Part shown: positions 10,178 to 18,588 of the stretch, piece after piece | How the letters are laid out: the number at the start of each line of letters is the position of its first letter | Position numbering within the stretch: the first letter of the stretch is position 1 | Source of the DNA: Oscillospiraceae bacterium | GTDB taxonomy: Bacteria > Bacillota > Clostridia > Oscillospirales > Ruminococcaceae | Assembly (NCBI GenBank): GCA_021200775.1 | Contig: JAJQGB010000017.1 | Span: 79,762 to 143,761 of the forward strand | Reading direction: 5' to 3' | Length of the DNA stretch: 64,000 bases | The notes under the pieces: generated by a model | What the model was told of the DNA's origin: nothing | Database searches by the model: none | What the model saw: only the letters and a program-made list of their open reading frames with translations | Position numbers and translations under genes: made by a program

Positions 10178-10410
10178 GTCGCCGCCGAAGGCGGCGACGC
10201 CGCTCCCTGCGGTCGCGGCACCTCTCAGTCGCCTTCGGCGACAGCTCCCCTTAAAAAGGGGAGCCAGTATTCTTCTCCCGAAAGCTTCTGCTATAGCGCA
10301 AAGTTGTCCAGGGCGCAAAAAGGCTCCCCTTATCAAGGGGAGCTGGCAGCCCGCAGGGCTGACTGAGAGGTGTGCCGACCAACGGGAGGCACCGACTTGG
10401 CGTCAGCCAA
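10178..10410. repeat. Palindromic interspersed repeat, compound copy 2
   Basis: CACCTCTCAGTCGCCTTCGGCGACAGCTCCCCTTAAAAAGGGGAGCC ... GGCTCCCCTTATCAAGGGGAGCTGGCAGCCCGCAGGGCTGACTGAGAGGTG. Confidence 0.8.
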
Positions 10411-10414
10411 GTCG

Positions 10415-11422
10415 CTATTGGATTTCAATCACATCCTCCCCAACCCTGATTGCCACCACTTCATCCAAATCGATTGGCACTTCCCAGAAGTAGTAGGAGT
10501 CTATGGTGCCGGTATAGCCGGAGCTGGATGCAGAGTTGACACTCATCTCGGTTCCGTCCTCCATTACGGCGTAAATCTTCATGTGGTTGTAGCGGATGAC
10601 TCTTGGGACGTCGTCCGAATTGCTGTCATAGGTGGCGACCACTCCGAACTCCGTGACGGTAAATTGGGTTACACCTGTCCACGGCAGATTATCTGTAATG
10701 TCGATTGCCTTCGTTTCGGTTCTTTCGAGCGTGAAATCAAAGCTCCATTCGCCGTCGCCGGTGTACCAGATTGGAGAGCCGTCTTCGTTTGAGTATATGA
10801 GAGCATTGAGATTTCCGAGATGGATGCTCACATCAAGCGGTTCGTCGCTGTCAATGTTCGTAAGTTTGATTTCGTCGAGATAGTACGCTTTTCCGTTTTC
10901 GTCAACGGCAATTCTGCCTATACCACCGCCTTTGCGATTTGAGTTGACATAAACCTCCCAGATTCCGAACGTGCTGGTGCCGGTGGTTGTGAACTTGCCG
11001 CTGTCACATTCCGCAGTAATCATAACGTATGCAACATCGTCGCCGACCGTCGCCGAGTCTATAGTCACGGTGACACCGTCTGAGGTTTCACTAAGACCTA
11101 TATACTGGCTCAGGCTTGCAATCGTTTCATAGTGCTCGTCTGACATCTCTTCGCCGGTGACCTCTTCCCATCTTGTCTTGAACCAGCCGTCGATGCTGTC
11201 GCTGGCGGCGACGAAGCCTGCACCCATCAGCATGACAACCGCCACTACAGCCGCAAGAATAACCGGGTACTTTCTTAATCTCTTTTTGAAAACCGCATTT
11301 TCTCTCCCGAGCTTCGTATTTGTGAGTGCGCAGACCCGGTCGTCACTGACCGACGGAGTCTCCCCAAGCCGGGTATTCTCGTCGCTGTAGCAGTCGAAAA
11401 CGTCTTTAAGATTCACATTCAT
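10415..11422 (-). CDS. DUF4179-like membrane anti-sigma factor
   Basis: Short cytoplasmic N-terminus, single TM (YPVILAAVVAVVMLMGAGFVAA), extracellular domain; ATGA overlap with the sigma gene. Confidence 0.75.
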   Translation of the reverse strand: MNVNLKDVFDCYSDENTRLGETPSVSDDRVCALTNTKLGRENAVFKKRLRKYPVILAAVVAVVMLMGAGFVAASDSIDGWFKTRWEEVTGEEMSDEHYETIASLSQYIGLSETSDGVTVTIDSATVGDDVAYVMITAECDSGKFTTTGTSTFGIWEVYVNSNRKGGGIGRIAVDENGKAYYLDEIKLTNIDSDEPLDVSIHLGNLNALIYSNEDGSPIWYTGDGEWSFDFTLERTETKAIDITDNLPWTGVTQFTVTEFGVVATYDSNSDDVPRVIRYNHMKIYAVMEDGTEMSVNSASSSGYTGTIDSYYFWEVPIDLDEVVAIRVGEDVIEIQ

Positions 11423-11976
11423 TTTGAAAAGCCTCCCTTTTCAAGAATTTCTTTCAGGCTGTCCCGCCCTCGTCGGAGCCTCGACTTGACCGTTTCAACA
11501 TTCGTCCCGGTCTCCTCCGAGATTTTCGCCACCGTCTGGTTGTAGAAGTAGTACCTGACGACCGTCTCCCGTTCGTGCCTTTTGAGTTTTTTAAGTGCGA
11601 GCCGAAGCTCTCTTGCCTGTTCTTCTTTTTCAAGACTGAGAAACTCCTCCGGAATCACGACGAAGTCTTCCAAATCTTCTTCAATCTTATCGTCAAGACT
11701 TTCGGTCTGCAATTTCTGAGCCCGTATGTAGTTTTTCGCTTTGTTGCGGGCAACGGTGCCGAGCCAGCCTTTCAGGTGAGAAGTGGTGAGCTTATCCCGG
11801 TTCCGCCAGAGCTCAAAGAACACATCCGACGCCAGCTCTTCAATCACTGCGGTATTGCTGAAATCCCGAAGCTGATTCGCCACGACAGTGGAGACATATC
11901 GGTTGTACTTAAAAATAATCTCCGCAAGAACACTCTCGTCCCCGCTCCGAAGCCGCTTCACAAGCCTTTCGTCCAT
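11419..11976 (-). CDS. ECF-type RNA polymerase sigma factor
   Basis: Sigma-70 region 2 (VIEELASDVFFELWRNRDKL) and region 4 (YNQTVAKISEETGTNVETVKSRLRRGRDSLKEIL). Confidence 0.9.
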   Translation of the reverse strand: MDERLVKRLRSGDESVLAEIIFKYNRYVSTVVANQLRDFSNTAVIEELASDVFFELWRNRDKLTTSHLKGWLGTVARNKAKNYIRAQKLQTESLDDKIEEDLEDFVVIPEEFLSLEKEEQARELRLALKKLKRHERETVVRYYFYNQTVAKISEETGTNVETVKSRLRRGRDSLKEILEKGGFSK

Positions 11977-12079
11977 CTCTCACCCTCACTTTCTTTTGGA
12001 TTTCACTATAAGAGACACAGAAATTTGCACTTTGGGTGCAAAGAATTGATTTTATTTTAGCAGATTTGCGATGAGGAGT

Positions 12080-12220
12080 AAACCCCTCAGTCAGCTTCGC
12101 TGACAGCTCCCCTTTCAGGGGAGCCTATTACTGCTTCTATCAAGGCTTTCGAGAGAACAAAAAAAGCCTCCCCTGAAAGGGGAGGGGGACCGCCGCCGAA
12201 GGCGGTGGTGGAGGGGTTTC
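12080..12220. repeat. Palindromic interspersed repeat, full copy 3
   Basis: AAACCCCTCAGTCAGCTTCGCTGACAGCTCCCCTTTCAGGGGAGCC ... GCCTCCCCTGAAAGGGGAGGGGGACCGCCGCCGAAGGCGGTGGTGGAGGGGTTT. Confidence 0.88.
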
Positions 12221-12226
12221 TGAAGG

Positions 12227-14083
12227 TCATCCAAAGTCAATTACTGTCCCTTCAACGAAATCACCCGCACCATCCACAAAGTAGAGATAATCCACTTCGT
12301 CAAGGTTGATGGGTACTTCCCATTGACGGTACCAGTGCTTTACGACACCGCTACTTGCGATGAAGTAACCCTCGTCGCTCTCAGTACCCTCAAAACCACT
12401 GCCAGTGATAACTTCGCTTCCGTCCTTCATGACGGCGACCACATTAATCTTCCATCTGTTCTCGTTTACTGAGGTGTCAATGACATAGTTCACGCCGAAC
12501 TCGGAAATTGTGAATCCCGAAACTCCCTCGATGTCGGTAGTCAGATAGACATAGCTAACATCGCCGACATCAACCGTGAAGTCGATAGTCCAGGGACCGC
12601 CGATAAAGACCTTGTTGCCGTCCTCGTCGAAATAGTATGCCCTGCCATAACTGAATGAGCAGTTAAGCGTTTCGACATCATCGCCAATGGTGCTGTATTC
12701 GGCGACGTAAAGCGAATAGTACACGCCGTCTTCAACATAATCCCAGCCAGAGCGTTGCCCATAGCTTGCCATGTTGGCGTTATCAATGTCGAAGACAACA
12801 CGCTCAAAGTACCACTCTGCACCCGAATCGAGCATCTCCATAAAGCTCTCGCCCTCAACCTTGACGAGGAAGTACATCTCGTTCCTGCTCGCCATAGCAG
12901 AATCAACTGTGACGGTGATGTCGGACTCGATAGTCTCGGAAATTCCGATTTCCTGCACGGAGCTTTCTATTGCTTCGGATTCTTCTGTGTTGACATAAAA
13001 CTCCGTGTCGCCGATTCTGACCGCCTTTAGCTCGCTCATGTCGATTACCGAGTACCAGAGGTACTTCAGAGTTATATCATCAGTAGCTGTCCCATCGTCA
13101 CTTCCACTACAACTGTATACAGTGATTTCACTGCCATCCTGCATGAGGGCGTATACCTCAAACCTGTCGCCGTAGGTTCCGAACGGGACGGAAGCAGTGG
13201 TATCGTCAAAAGTGATTGTTATTCCAAATTCGGTTACAACCGCACTTGTGACGTCAACAGTGACGTCTTTCAGGACGAGGCTGTGGGTCGCCTCTGTTGA
13301 CTTGGTATCGTACATCGTGACTGTGACTGTTTTTCTTTCGCCGTCTTCCAAGAGACTGAGTGGATTAAGAGTGTTCTGCTCTAAAGTAAACTCAAAGTCC
13401 CAACTTCCGCCCAAGTAGGTGTCAGGGTATTCTTCGTGGGTTGAGGCTTTGTTGGTATGGAGCCCTGCAAGGTGAACTGAGACGGCGATGGGTTCATTCT
13501 CGTCGGTTATGTCAATACCGCCCTCCAACACGAAATAGGTCACGTTGTTTTCGTCTGTGCCGCCCCACATCAGACCACCGCTCTGTACTGTGGCGGATGA
13601 GTTTGTGATGTCCCATCTGCACTCGTCAAAGCTCGGGCTTCTCGTGGTCGCAAATTCAACCGAGTTGCACTCGACTGCAAAGAGGACGTAGAACGTGTCT
13701 CCACCGACTGCCGCCGAATCGACCGTGATGGTCACGCCGTCCGATTTCTGACTTAAGCCGATTTCCTGACTGAAGCTTTCTATAACCGCAAGATGCTCGT
13801 CGGTAATTTCCGTGTCGGTCATGTTTTCCCAGTGGCTCACGAAATAGTCGGTTATGCTGTTGTATGCAACCAGATATCCTGCTCCCATAAGAAGCACAGC
13901 CGCAACCACTACAGCGAGCACAACGGGTAATCTATGATGTTTTTTCTCCATAAAAACGTTTTCCTTTCCTGCCTTGGTGTTCGCCAGGGCATAAATTCTG
14001 TCACTGCTGACGGCGGGGGCTTTTTTGAGCCGGATTTTCTCTTCGCCGTAGCTGTCGAGAAGGTCGCTATAAAGTTTCTTCAC
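12227..14083 (-). CDS. DUF4179-like membrane anti-sigma factor with duplicated extracellular sensory domain
   Basis: Same N-terminal/TM layout as 10415-11422; two copies of the IGxSxxxxx(V/I)TVTVDSA module. Confidence 0.75.
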   Translation of the reverse strand: MKKLYSDLLDSYGEEKIRLKKAPAVSSDRIYALANTKAGKENVFMEKKHHRLPVVLAVVVAAVLLMGAGYLVAYNSITDYFVSHWENMTDTEITDEHLAVIESFSQEIGLSQKSDGVTITVDSAAVGGDTFYVLFAVECNSVEFATTRSPSFDECRWDITNSSATVQSGGLMWGGTDENNVTYFVLEGGIDITDENEPIAVSVHLAGLHTNKASTHEEYPDTYLGGSWDFEFTLEQNTLNPLSLLEDGERKTVTVTMYDTKSTEATHSLVLKDVTVDVTSAVVTEFGITITFDDTTASVPFGTYGDRFEVYALMQDGSEITVYSCSGSDDGTATDDITLKYLWYSVIDMSELKAVRIGDTEFYVNTEESEAIESSVQEIGISETIESDITVTVDSAMASRNEMYFLVKVEGESFMEMLDSGAEWYFERVVFDIDNANMASYGQRSGWDYVEDGVYYSLYVAEYSTIGDDVETLNCSFSYGRAYYFDEDGNKVFIGGPWTIDFTVDVGDVSYVYLTTDIEGVSGFTISEFGVNYVIDTSVNENRWKINVVAVMKDGSEVITGSGFEGTESDEGYFIASSGVVKHWYRQWEVPINLDEVDYLYFVDGAGDFVEGTVIDFG

Positions 14084-14637
14084 TTTGAAAAGCCTCCCTT
14101 TTCTAAGATTTCTTTGAGCTTCGCCCGTCCTCTTTGAAGCCTTGTCTTGACGGTGGCGACGTTCGTGCCGGTCTCTTCGGCGATAATTGCAACCGGCTGG
14201 TTGTAATAGTAGTACCGAAGGAGCACCTCACGCTCGGGCTTGCGGATCTTATCAAGAGCCGATTTGATTTCTCTAGCCTGCTCTTCTTTTTCAAGGGAAG
14301 AGAAGTCGTCCGATAGGTCGATAATATTCTCGGCAATCGTCTCGTCAAGGCTCTCAAAGATGATTTTCTGGGAGCGTATGTAGTTCTTCGCCTTGTTTCT
14401 CGCAACCGTCGAGAGCCAGCCACGAAGGTGCGTGGTGGTGAGCTGAGTCCGGTTCCGCCAGAGTTCAAAGAACACATCCGCCGAAAGCTCTTCGATGACG
14501 GTGACATTGTCGAAATCTCTAAGCTGGTTTGCAATTACGGTCGAGACGTAGCGGCTGTAGCCGGAAACAATCTCCCGGAAAGCCTCCTCATCGCCCGTAG
14601 CGAGCCTCCGTAGGAGTCTTCTTTCGTCAATCATCAC
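14080..14637 (-). CDS. ECF-type RNA polymerase sigma factor (paralog of 11419-11976)
   Basis: VIEELSADVFFELWRNRTQLTTTHLRGWLSTVARNKAKNYIRSQK...EETGTNVATVKTRLQRGRAKLKEILEKGGFSK; start at MIDERR. Confidence 0.9.
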   Translation of the reverse strand: MMIDERRLLRRLATGDEEAFREIVSGYSRYVSTVIANQLRDFDNVTVIEELSADVFFELWRNRTQLTTTHLRGWLSTVARNKAKNYIRSQKIIFESLDETIAENIIDLSDDFSSLEKEEQAREIKSALDKIRKPEREVLLRYYYYNQPVAIIAEETGTNVATVKTRLQRGRAKLKEILEKGGFSK

Positions 14638-14715
14638 CATCACCTCCAATTAGAATTTGAAAACGTTTTCATACTTATAGACACCGATTTTTGCGGGTGG
14701 GATTCAAAAAGTTTT

Positions 14716-14823
14716 AAACCCCTCAGTCAGCTTCGCTGACAGCTCCCCTTTCAGGGGAGCCTATAATTGCCTCCCCTGAAAGGGGAGGGGGACCGCCGGC
14801 GAAGCCGGTGGTGGAGGGGTTTC
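14716..14823. repeat. Palindromic interspersed repeat, full copy 4
   Basis: AAACCCCTCAGTCAGCTTCGCTGACAGCTCCCCTTTCAGGGGAGCC...GGTGGTGGAGGGGTTT. Confidence 0.88.
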
Positions 14824-14890
14824 CCCACAAAAACCAGCCCCAACTCCAAAGAGTCAGGGCTGGATTTAGTGATATGCTTTTTTTAGGGAA

Positions 14891-15511
14891 TCAGCCTTCG
14901 GTGTGGGGCTTTTCATCGTTTACGTGGATTTCCTCGGCGACCTCTTCGGCGGCTTCCTGGATGTCCTCGGCAACTTCGGAGGCGGCTTTGAGGGTTTCGT
15001 CAACAGACTCGGGAACCTCGGACTCCTCGTCTTCGTCTTCGTCTTCGATGTCCTCATCGTCCCATTCGATGGTGTACTCCGCTTCGTGGCGCTCTTCGAG
15101 TCTTTCGGCGACCTTGTCGGCGATAATGGAAGCCCATTCGCTTGCCTTGTCGGCGGCAATGACAATTCCACTCATGACGCCGTCGACGATACTGTTGACA
15201 GCCTCGGAAATATCCTGACCGTGACCTTCGTCACAGCAGTCGCAATCGCACTCATCGTCGTCACATTCGTCACATTCGCACTCGTCTTCGTCGCACTCAT
15301 CGCACTCACACTCGTGGTCGCATGTGCATTCCTCGCCGTCCCAGGCTTCGCAGTCTTCACACTCGCAATCGTCGGTGTCGTCAAGACCCTCGAAATCCTC
15401 GGTGTCGTCGATTTCCTCGTCGTCACGAACTTTCTTTGCAAGAGCAAAGCCGAGAGCCGCGGCGGCAGCAGCCGCACCTATTCCTAAAGCTATTTTAAAT
15501 GCATTACTCAT
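14891..15511 (-). CDS. Acidic, Cys-rich (CxC/CxxC) protein with N-terminal TM segment
   Basis: MSNAFKIALGIGAAAAAAALGFALAKKVR then DDCECEDCEAWDGEECTCDHECECDECDEDECECDECDDDECDCDCC. Confidence 0.7.
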   Translation of the reverse strand: MSNAFKIALGIGAAAAAAALGFALAKKVRDDEEIDDTEDFEGLDDTDDCECEDCEAWDGEECTCDHECECDECDEDECECDECDDDECDCDCCDEGHGQDISEAVNSIVDGVMSGIVIAADKASEWASIIADKVAERLEERHEAEYTIEWDDEDIEDEDEDEESEVPESVDETLKAASEVAEDIQEAAEEVAEEIHVNDEKPHTEG

Positions 15512-15580
15512 CTGAAAACATCTCCTTCAGTTTTTCTTAAGTTTAATATAGCACACATTTGAGAAAAATGCAATACCCAT

Positions 15581-16300
15581 TTACATATTATCGGTCAAAA
15601 ACATGATAATGGCGGTCGCCGCCAGAGGTGCAGTCTCGCACCGGAGGATTCTGTCCCCGAGCCAGGCTTTTTTAATGCCGTTTTCTTCAAGAATCTTAAT
15701 CTCGCCCGGCTCAAATCCGCCTTCAGAACCGATAAACAGCCCGATTTCTGACTTTTTCTGAATCCCGATATCTTTGAGACTGACTCCGCCCTTTTCGTAG
15801 CAGACGATGCCCAAATCCATCTCAGCCATCGCTTTAACACACTCATCAAAGCTCATTATGTCCGAAACCTCGGGGATAATTCCACGCCCCGACTGCTTCG
15901 CCGCTTCGAGAGCTATTTTCTGGAGTCTCTCCCTCTTCGACCTGAATCGCTCGTTATCAGGTCTTGAAACACAGCGCTTCGTCAGCACCGGGCAGATTCT
16001 CTTGACTCCCAGCTCGACCGATTTCTGAACGATAAGCTCCAGCTTGTCGAGCTTCGGCATTGCCATAAAGAGTGTCAAATCGATATTCGGCTCGCTTGAC
16101 GGCGATTCACTTATCACTTTGAGAGAAACATCCTCCCGGGTTATCCCGATAATCTCGCACCGATAATCCACGCCATCCCGGCAGACAGTGAGTTCGTCCC
16201 CGACAGCCATCCGAAGCGATTTCCCGATGTGCTGAGCATCCGCCCCGTCGATAGTTATAATCCCGCCAGCAGGTGGTTCACTAACAAAAAACCTCGGCAT
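15581..16300 (-). CDS. rsmE: 16S rRNA (uracil1498-N3)-methyltransferase
   Basis: MPRFFVSEPP...HIGKSLRMAVGD...LFIGSEGGFEPGEI...LGDRILRCETAPLAA. Confidence 0.92.
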   Translation of the reverse strand: MPRFFVSEPPAGGIITIDGADAQHIGKSLRMAVGDELTVCRDGVDYRCEIIGITREDVSLKVISESPSSEPNIDLTLFMAMPKLDKLELIVQKSVELGVKRICPVLTKRCVSRPDNERFRSKRERLQKIALEAAKQSGRGIIPEVSDIMSFDECVKAMAEMDLGIVCYEKGGVSLKDIGIQKKSEIGLFIGSEGGFEPGEIKILEENGIKKAWLGDRILRCETAPLAATAIIMFLTDNM

Positions 16301-16425
16301 CATATTGCCCTTTCCAAAAAATCTGTACTTAAATTATAATCTTAGCGTCCCCAATTTTCAAGAGTAATTTTGAGATTTCGTTCGTATTTCATGTTGATTT
16401 CACAAATGTTGCGCCACAAGCAATC

Positions 16426-16457
16426 ATTGTACATTGTACATTTTACATTGTACATTT
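16426..16457. repeat. Short ATTGTACA-type tandem repeat upstream of the deaminase promoter
   Basis: ATTGTACATTGTACATTTTACATTGTACATTT. Confidence 0.6.
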
Positions 16458-16522
16458 CCCTTGCATATCTCCCCAAAATGTGCTACACTATACCTAGTAA
16501 TTCAATCGAAGGGAGCGATACC

Positions 16523-17008
16523 ATGCGTAGAGACAAGATTAATTATTACCTCGACATTGCCGATGCGGTTTCCGAAAGAGGAACCTGTTTGCGTCGGAGA
16601 TACGGTGCCGTAATCGTCAATAACGACCAGATTATATCGACCGGCTATGTCGGAGCACCAAGAGGAAGAAAGAACTGCACCGACCTGGGCTACTGCGTCC
16701 GGACTCAACTTAATATCCCGAGAGGCGAGAGATACGAGCTCTGCCGTTCTGTCCATGCCGAAATGAACGCCATCATCAATGCACCGAGGGAAAGCATGAT
16801 TGGCGCTTCGCTCTATCTTTGCGGGCGTGAAGTTTCGACCGGCGAATACATAAAGAACTCCTCCTGCTGTTCGATGTGCAAAAGGGTCATAATCAACGCC
16901 GGAATCGAGCGTGTCTACATCCGTGATGACGACGAAAACTACCGTGCAATCGACGTCTTCGACTGGGTGATTAATGACGATTCGGTAGAAGGAAAGTTCG
17001 GCTATTAA
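16523..17008 (+). CDS. dCMP deaminase-like cytidine/deoxycytidylate deaminase
   Basis: MRRDKINYYLDIADAVSERGTCLRRRYGAVIV...HAEMNAIINA...CSMCKRVIINAGI. Confidence 0.88.
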   Translation: MRRDKINYYLDIADAVSERGTCLRRRYGAVIVNNDQIISTGYVGAPRGRKNCTDLGYCVRTQLNIPRGERYELCRSVHAEMNAIINAPRESMIGASLYLCGREVSTGEYIKNSSCCSMCKRVIINAGIERVYIRDDDENYRAIDVFDWVINDDSVEGKFGY

Positions 17009-17457
17009 TGACTAGAATTTTTGAAACACATTCGTCTGATGAGACGATAGCTCTTGGAGAAGCTGTGGGAAGACTTCTCCACGGCGGAGATGTTGTCGCT
17101 TTTCGGGGAGGACTCGGCGCCGGGAAAACCACCTTTACTCACGGCTTGGCGGTGGGCTTGGGGCTTCGTGACGACGTCAGCAGTCCGACATTTGCAATAG
17201 TAAATGAGTATTCGGAGCCACGGAAAACACCGCTATATCACTTCGACATGTACAGAATTGCCGATTCTGATGAGCTCGAATCCATTGGCTTCTATGACTA
17301 TCTCGATTCTGACGCAGTTTTAGCAATAGAGTGGAGCGAGAATATCGCAACTGAGCTCCCGGAAAATACGACAATCATTGAATTTCAAGTGACGGGGGAA
17401 TCCTCCCGGAAGATAACAATAATCGGAGATGAGAGATTTGACAATATTGGGCATTGA
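17008..17457 (+). CDS. tsaE: tRNA threonylcarbamoyladenosine biosynthesis ATPase TsaE
   Basis: GGLGAGKTTFTHGLAVGLG...SPTFAIVNEY...YHFDMYRI. Confidence 0.93.
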   Translation: MTRIFETHSSDETIALGEAVGRLLHGGDVVAFRGGLGAGKTTFTHGLAVGLGLRDDVSSPTFAIVNEYSEPRKTPLYHFDMYRIADSDELESIGFYDYLDSDAVLAIEWSENIATELPENTTIIEFQVTGESSRKITIIGDERFDNIGH

Positions 17458-18121
17458 TACCTCCGGCAAAACCGCCTCCTGCGCCGTCTATCGGGACGGA
17501 ATCATCCTGGGACAGACCACGGTTTACACAAAACTCACCCATTCGCAGGTGATTCTCCCGTTTATCGAGAAGCTTCTTTCGGACACGGAGCTCACCGTCG
17601 CAGATATGGACCTGATTGCCGTCTCGAACGGTCCCGGGTCCTATACCGGTTTGAGAATCGGCGTTGCACTTGTGAAAGGACTTTGCGCCACCGGCGGCAG
17701 GTGCGTTGGAATCTCGACGCTAGAAGCCCTTGCGGCAAATTCCGAAGCGGCGAAAGCGACCATCTTTTCGCTTCTTAAAGCCCGCCCGGAGGTTGTCTAT
17801 TTCGGAGCATACGCTTCAGATGGCGAGAAGCTGACTATGGTGAAGCCCGACGACGTCACCGGTTACGAAGCCGTGAAAGCTCTTGCAGAAGAGACTCCCG
17901 GCGACATAATCCTCACCGGCGACTGCGCCGAGGACATTAAAGAGAAGCTTTTTGCAGGCGATGAAAGAATCCGCCTGGCTCCCGTCCAGAACCGCCTTCA
18001 GCAAGCCACAGGAGTAATCTCTGCGGCACTCGGGCATCTGGATGAAGCGGGGAGTGCGGAAGATTTAAGAGTAAGATATTTGCAGATAACCAAAGCAGAG
18101 AAAGATTTAAAAGAAAGGTGA
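17429..18121 (+). CDS. tsaB: tRNA threonylcarbamoyladenosine biosynthesis protein TsaB
   Basis: ILGIDTSGKTASCAVYRDG...VSNGPGSYTGLRIGVALVKGL. Confidence 0.93.
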   Translation: MRDLTILGIDTSGKTASCAVYRDGIILGQTTVYTKLTHSQVILPFIEKLLSDTELTVADMDLIAVSNGPGSYTGLRIGVALVKGLCATGGRCVGISTLEALAANSEAAKATIFSLLKARPEVVYFGAYASDGEKLTMVKPDDVTGYEAVKALAEETPGDIILTGDCAEDIKEKLFAGDERIRLAPVQNRLQQATGVISAALGHLDEAGSAEDLRVRYLQITKAEKDLKER

Positions 18122-18126
18122 TTATC

Positions 18127-18588
18127 ATGAAAGTAGGAATTGGAAACGACCATGCGGGTGCGGAATTGAAGATGGAGATTGTGAAGCACCTTGACGAAAT
18201 CGGGGTTGATTACATCGATTATGGCGTTGCAGTCGGGGAGAAGATTGATTATCCCGATGCGGCGGAAATGGTCTGCAAGGAAGTCATAAACGGCACCGTT
18301 GACAGAGCGATTCTCATTTGCGGCACCGGAATCGGCATCTCGATTGCGGCGAACAAGATTAACGGCATCCGTGCCTGCGCCTGTTCAGACGCCTTCTCGG
18401 CAAAGTACACCCGGCTTCATAACGACGCCAACGCCCTCTGCCTCGGCGGCAGGGTAGTGGGAGCAGGTCTTGCCAACGAGCTCGTCGACATCTTCCTCAC
18501 CACCGACTTTGAAGGCGGAAGACACCAGAGAAGAGTGGATTTGATTACGAAGCTCGAGGAGAAAAACCGAGTAAAAGAGCAGAATTAA
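18127..18588 (+). CDS. rpiB: Ribose-5-phosphate isomerase B
   Basis: MKVGIGNDHAGAELK...ILICGTGIGISIAANKINGIRAC. Confidence 0.93.
   Translation: MKVGIGNDHAGAELKMEIVKHLDEIGVDYIDYGVAVGEKIDYPDAAEMVCKEVINGTVDRAILICGTGIGISIAANKINGIRACACSDAFSAKYTRLHNDANALCLGGRVVGAGLANELVDIFLTTDFEGGRHQRRVDLITKLEEKNRVKEQN

Noticed and set aside
10157-10493. Plus-strand ORFs at 10148-10366 and 10158-10493
   Set aside because: They run through the palindromic repeat and antisense to the anti-sigma CDS; no coding character.
15020-15345. Repeated GTCTTCGTCTTCGTC / TCGTCACATTCGTCACATTCGCACTCGTC blocks resembling a tandem or CRISPR-like array
   Set aside because: Short-period coding repeats encoding acidic and CxC motifs; no spacer-repeat structure.
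14903-15487. 194-aa plus-strand ORF with hydrophobic low-complexity sequence
   Set aside because: Exact antisense of the acidic Cys-rich CDS; GAC/GAA-rich codons read as hydrophobic residues on the other strand. Many other listed ORFs (419-937, 1385-1885, 7351-7941, 54649-55287, 61603-62262) are the same kind of shadow.
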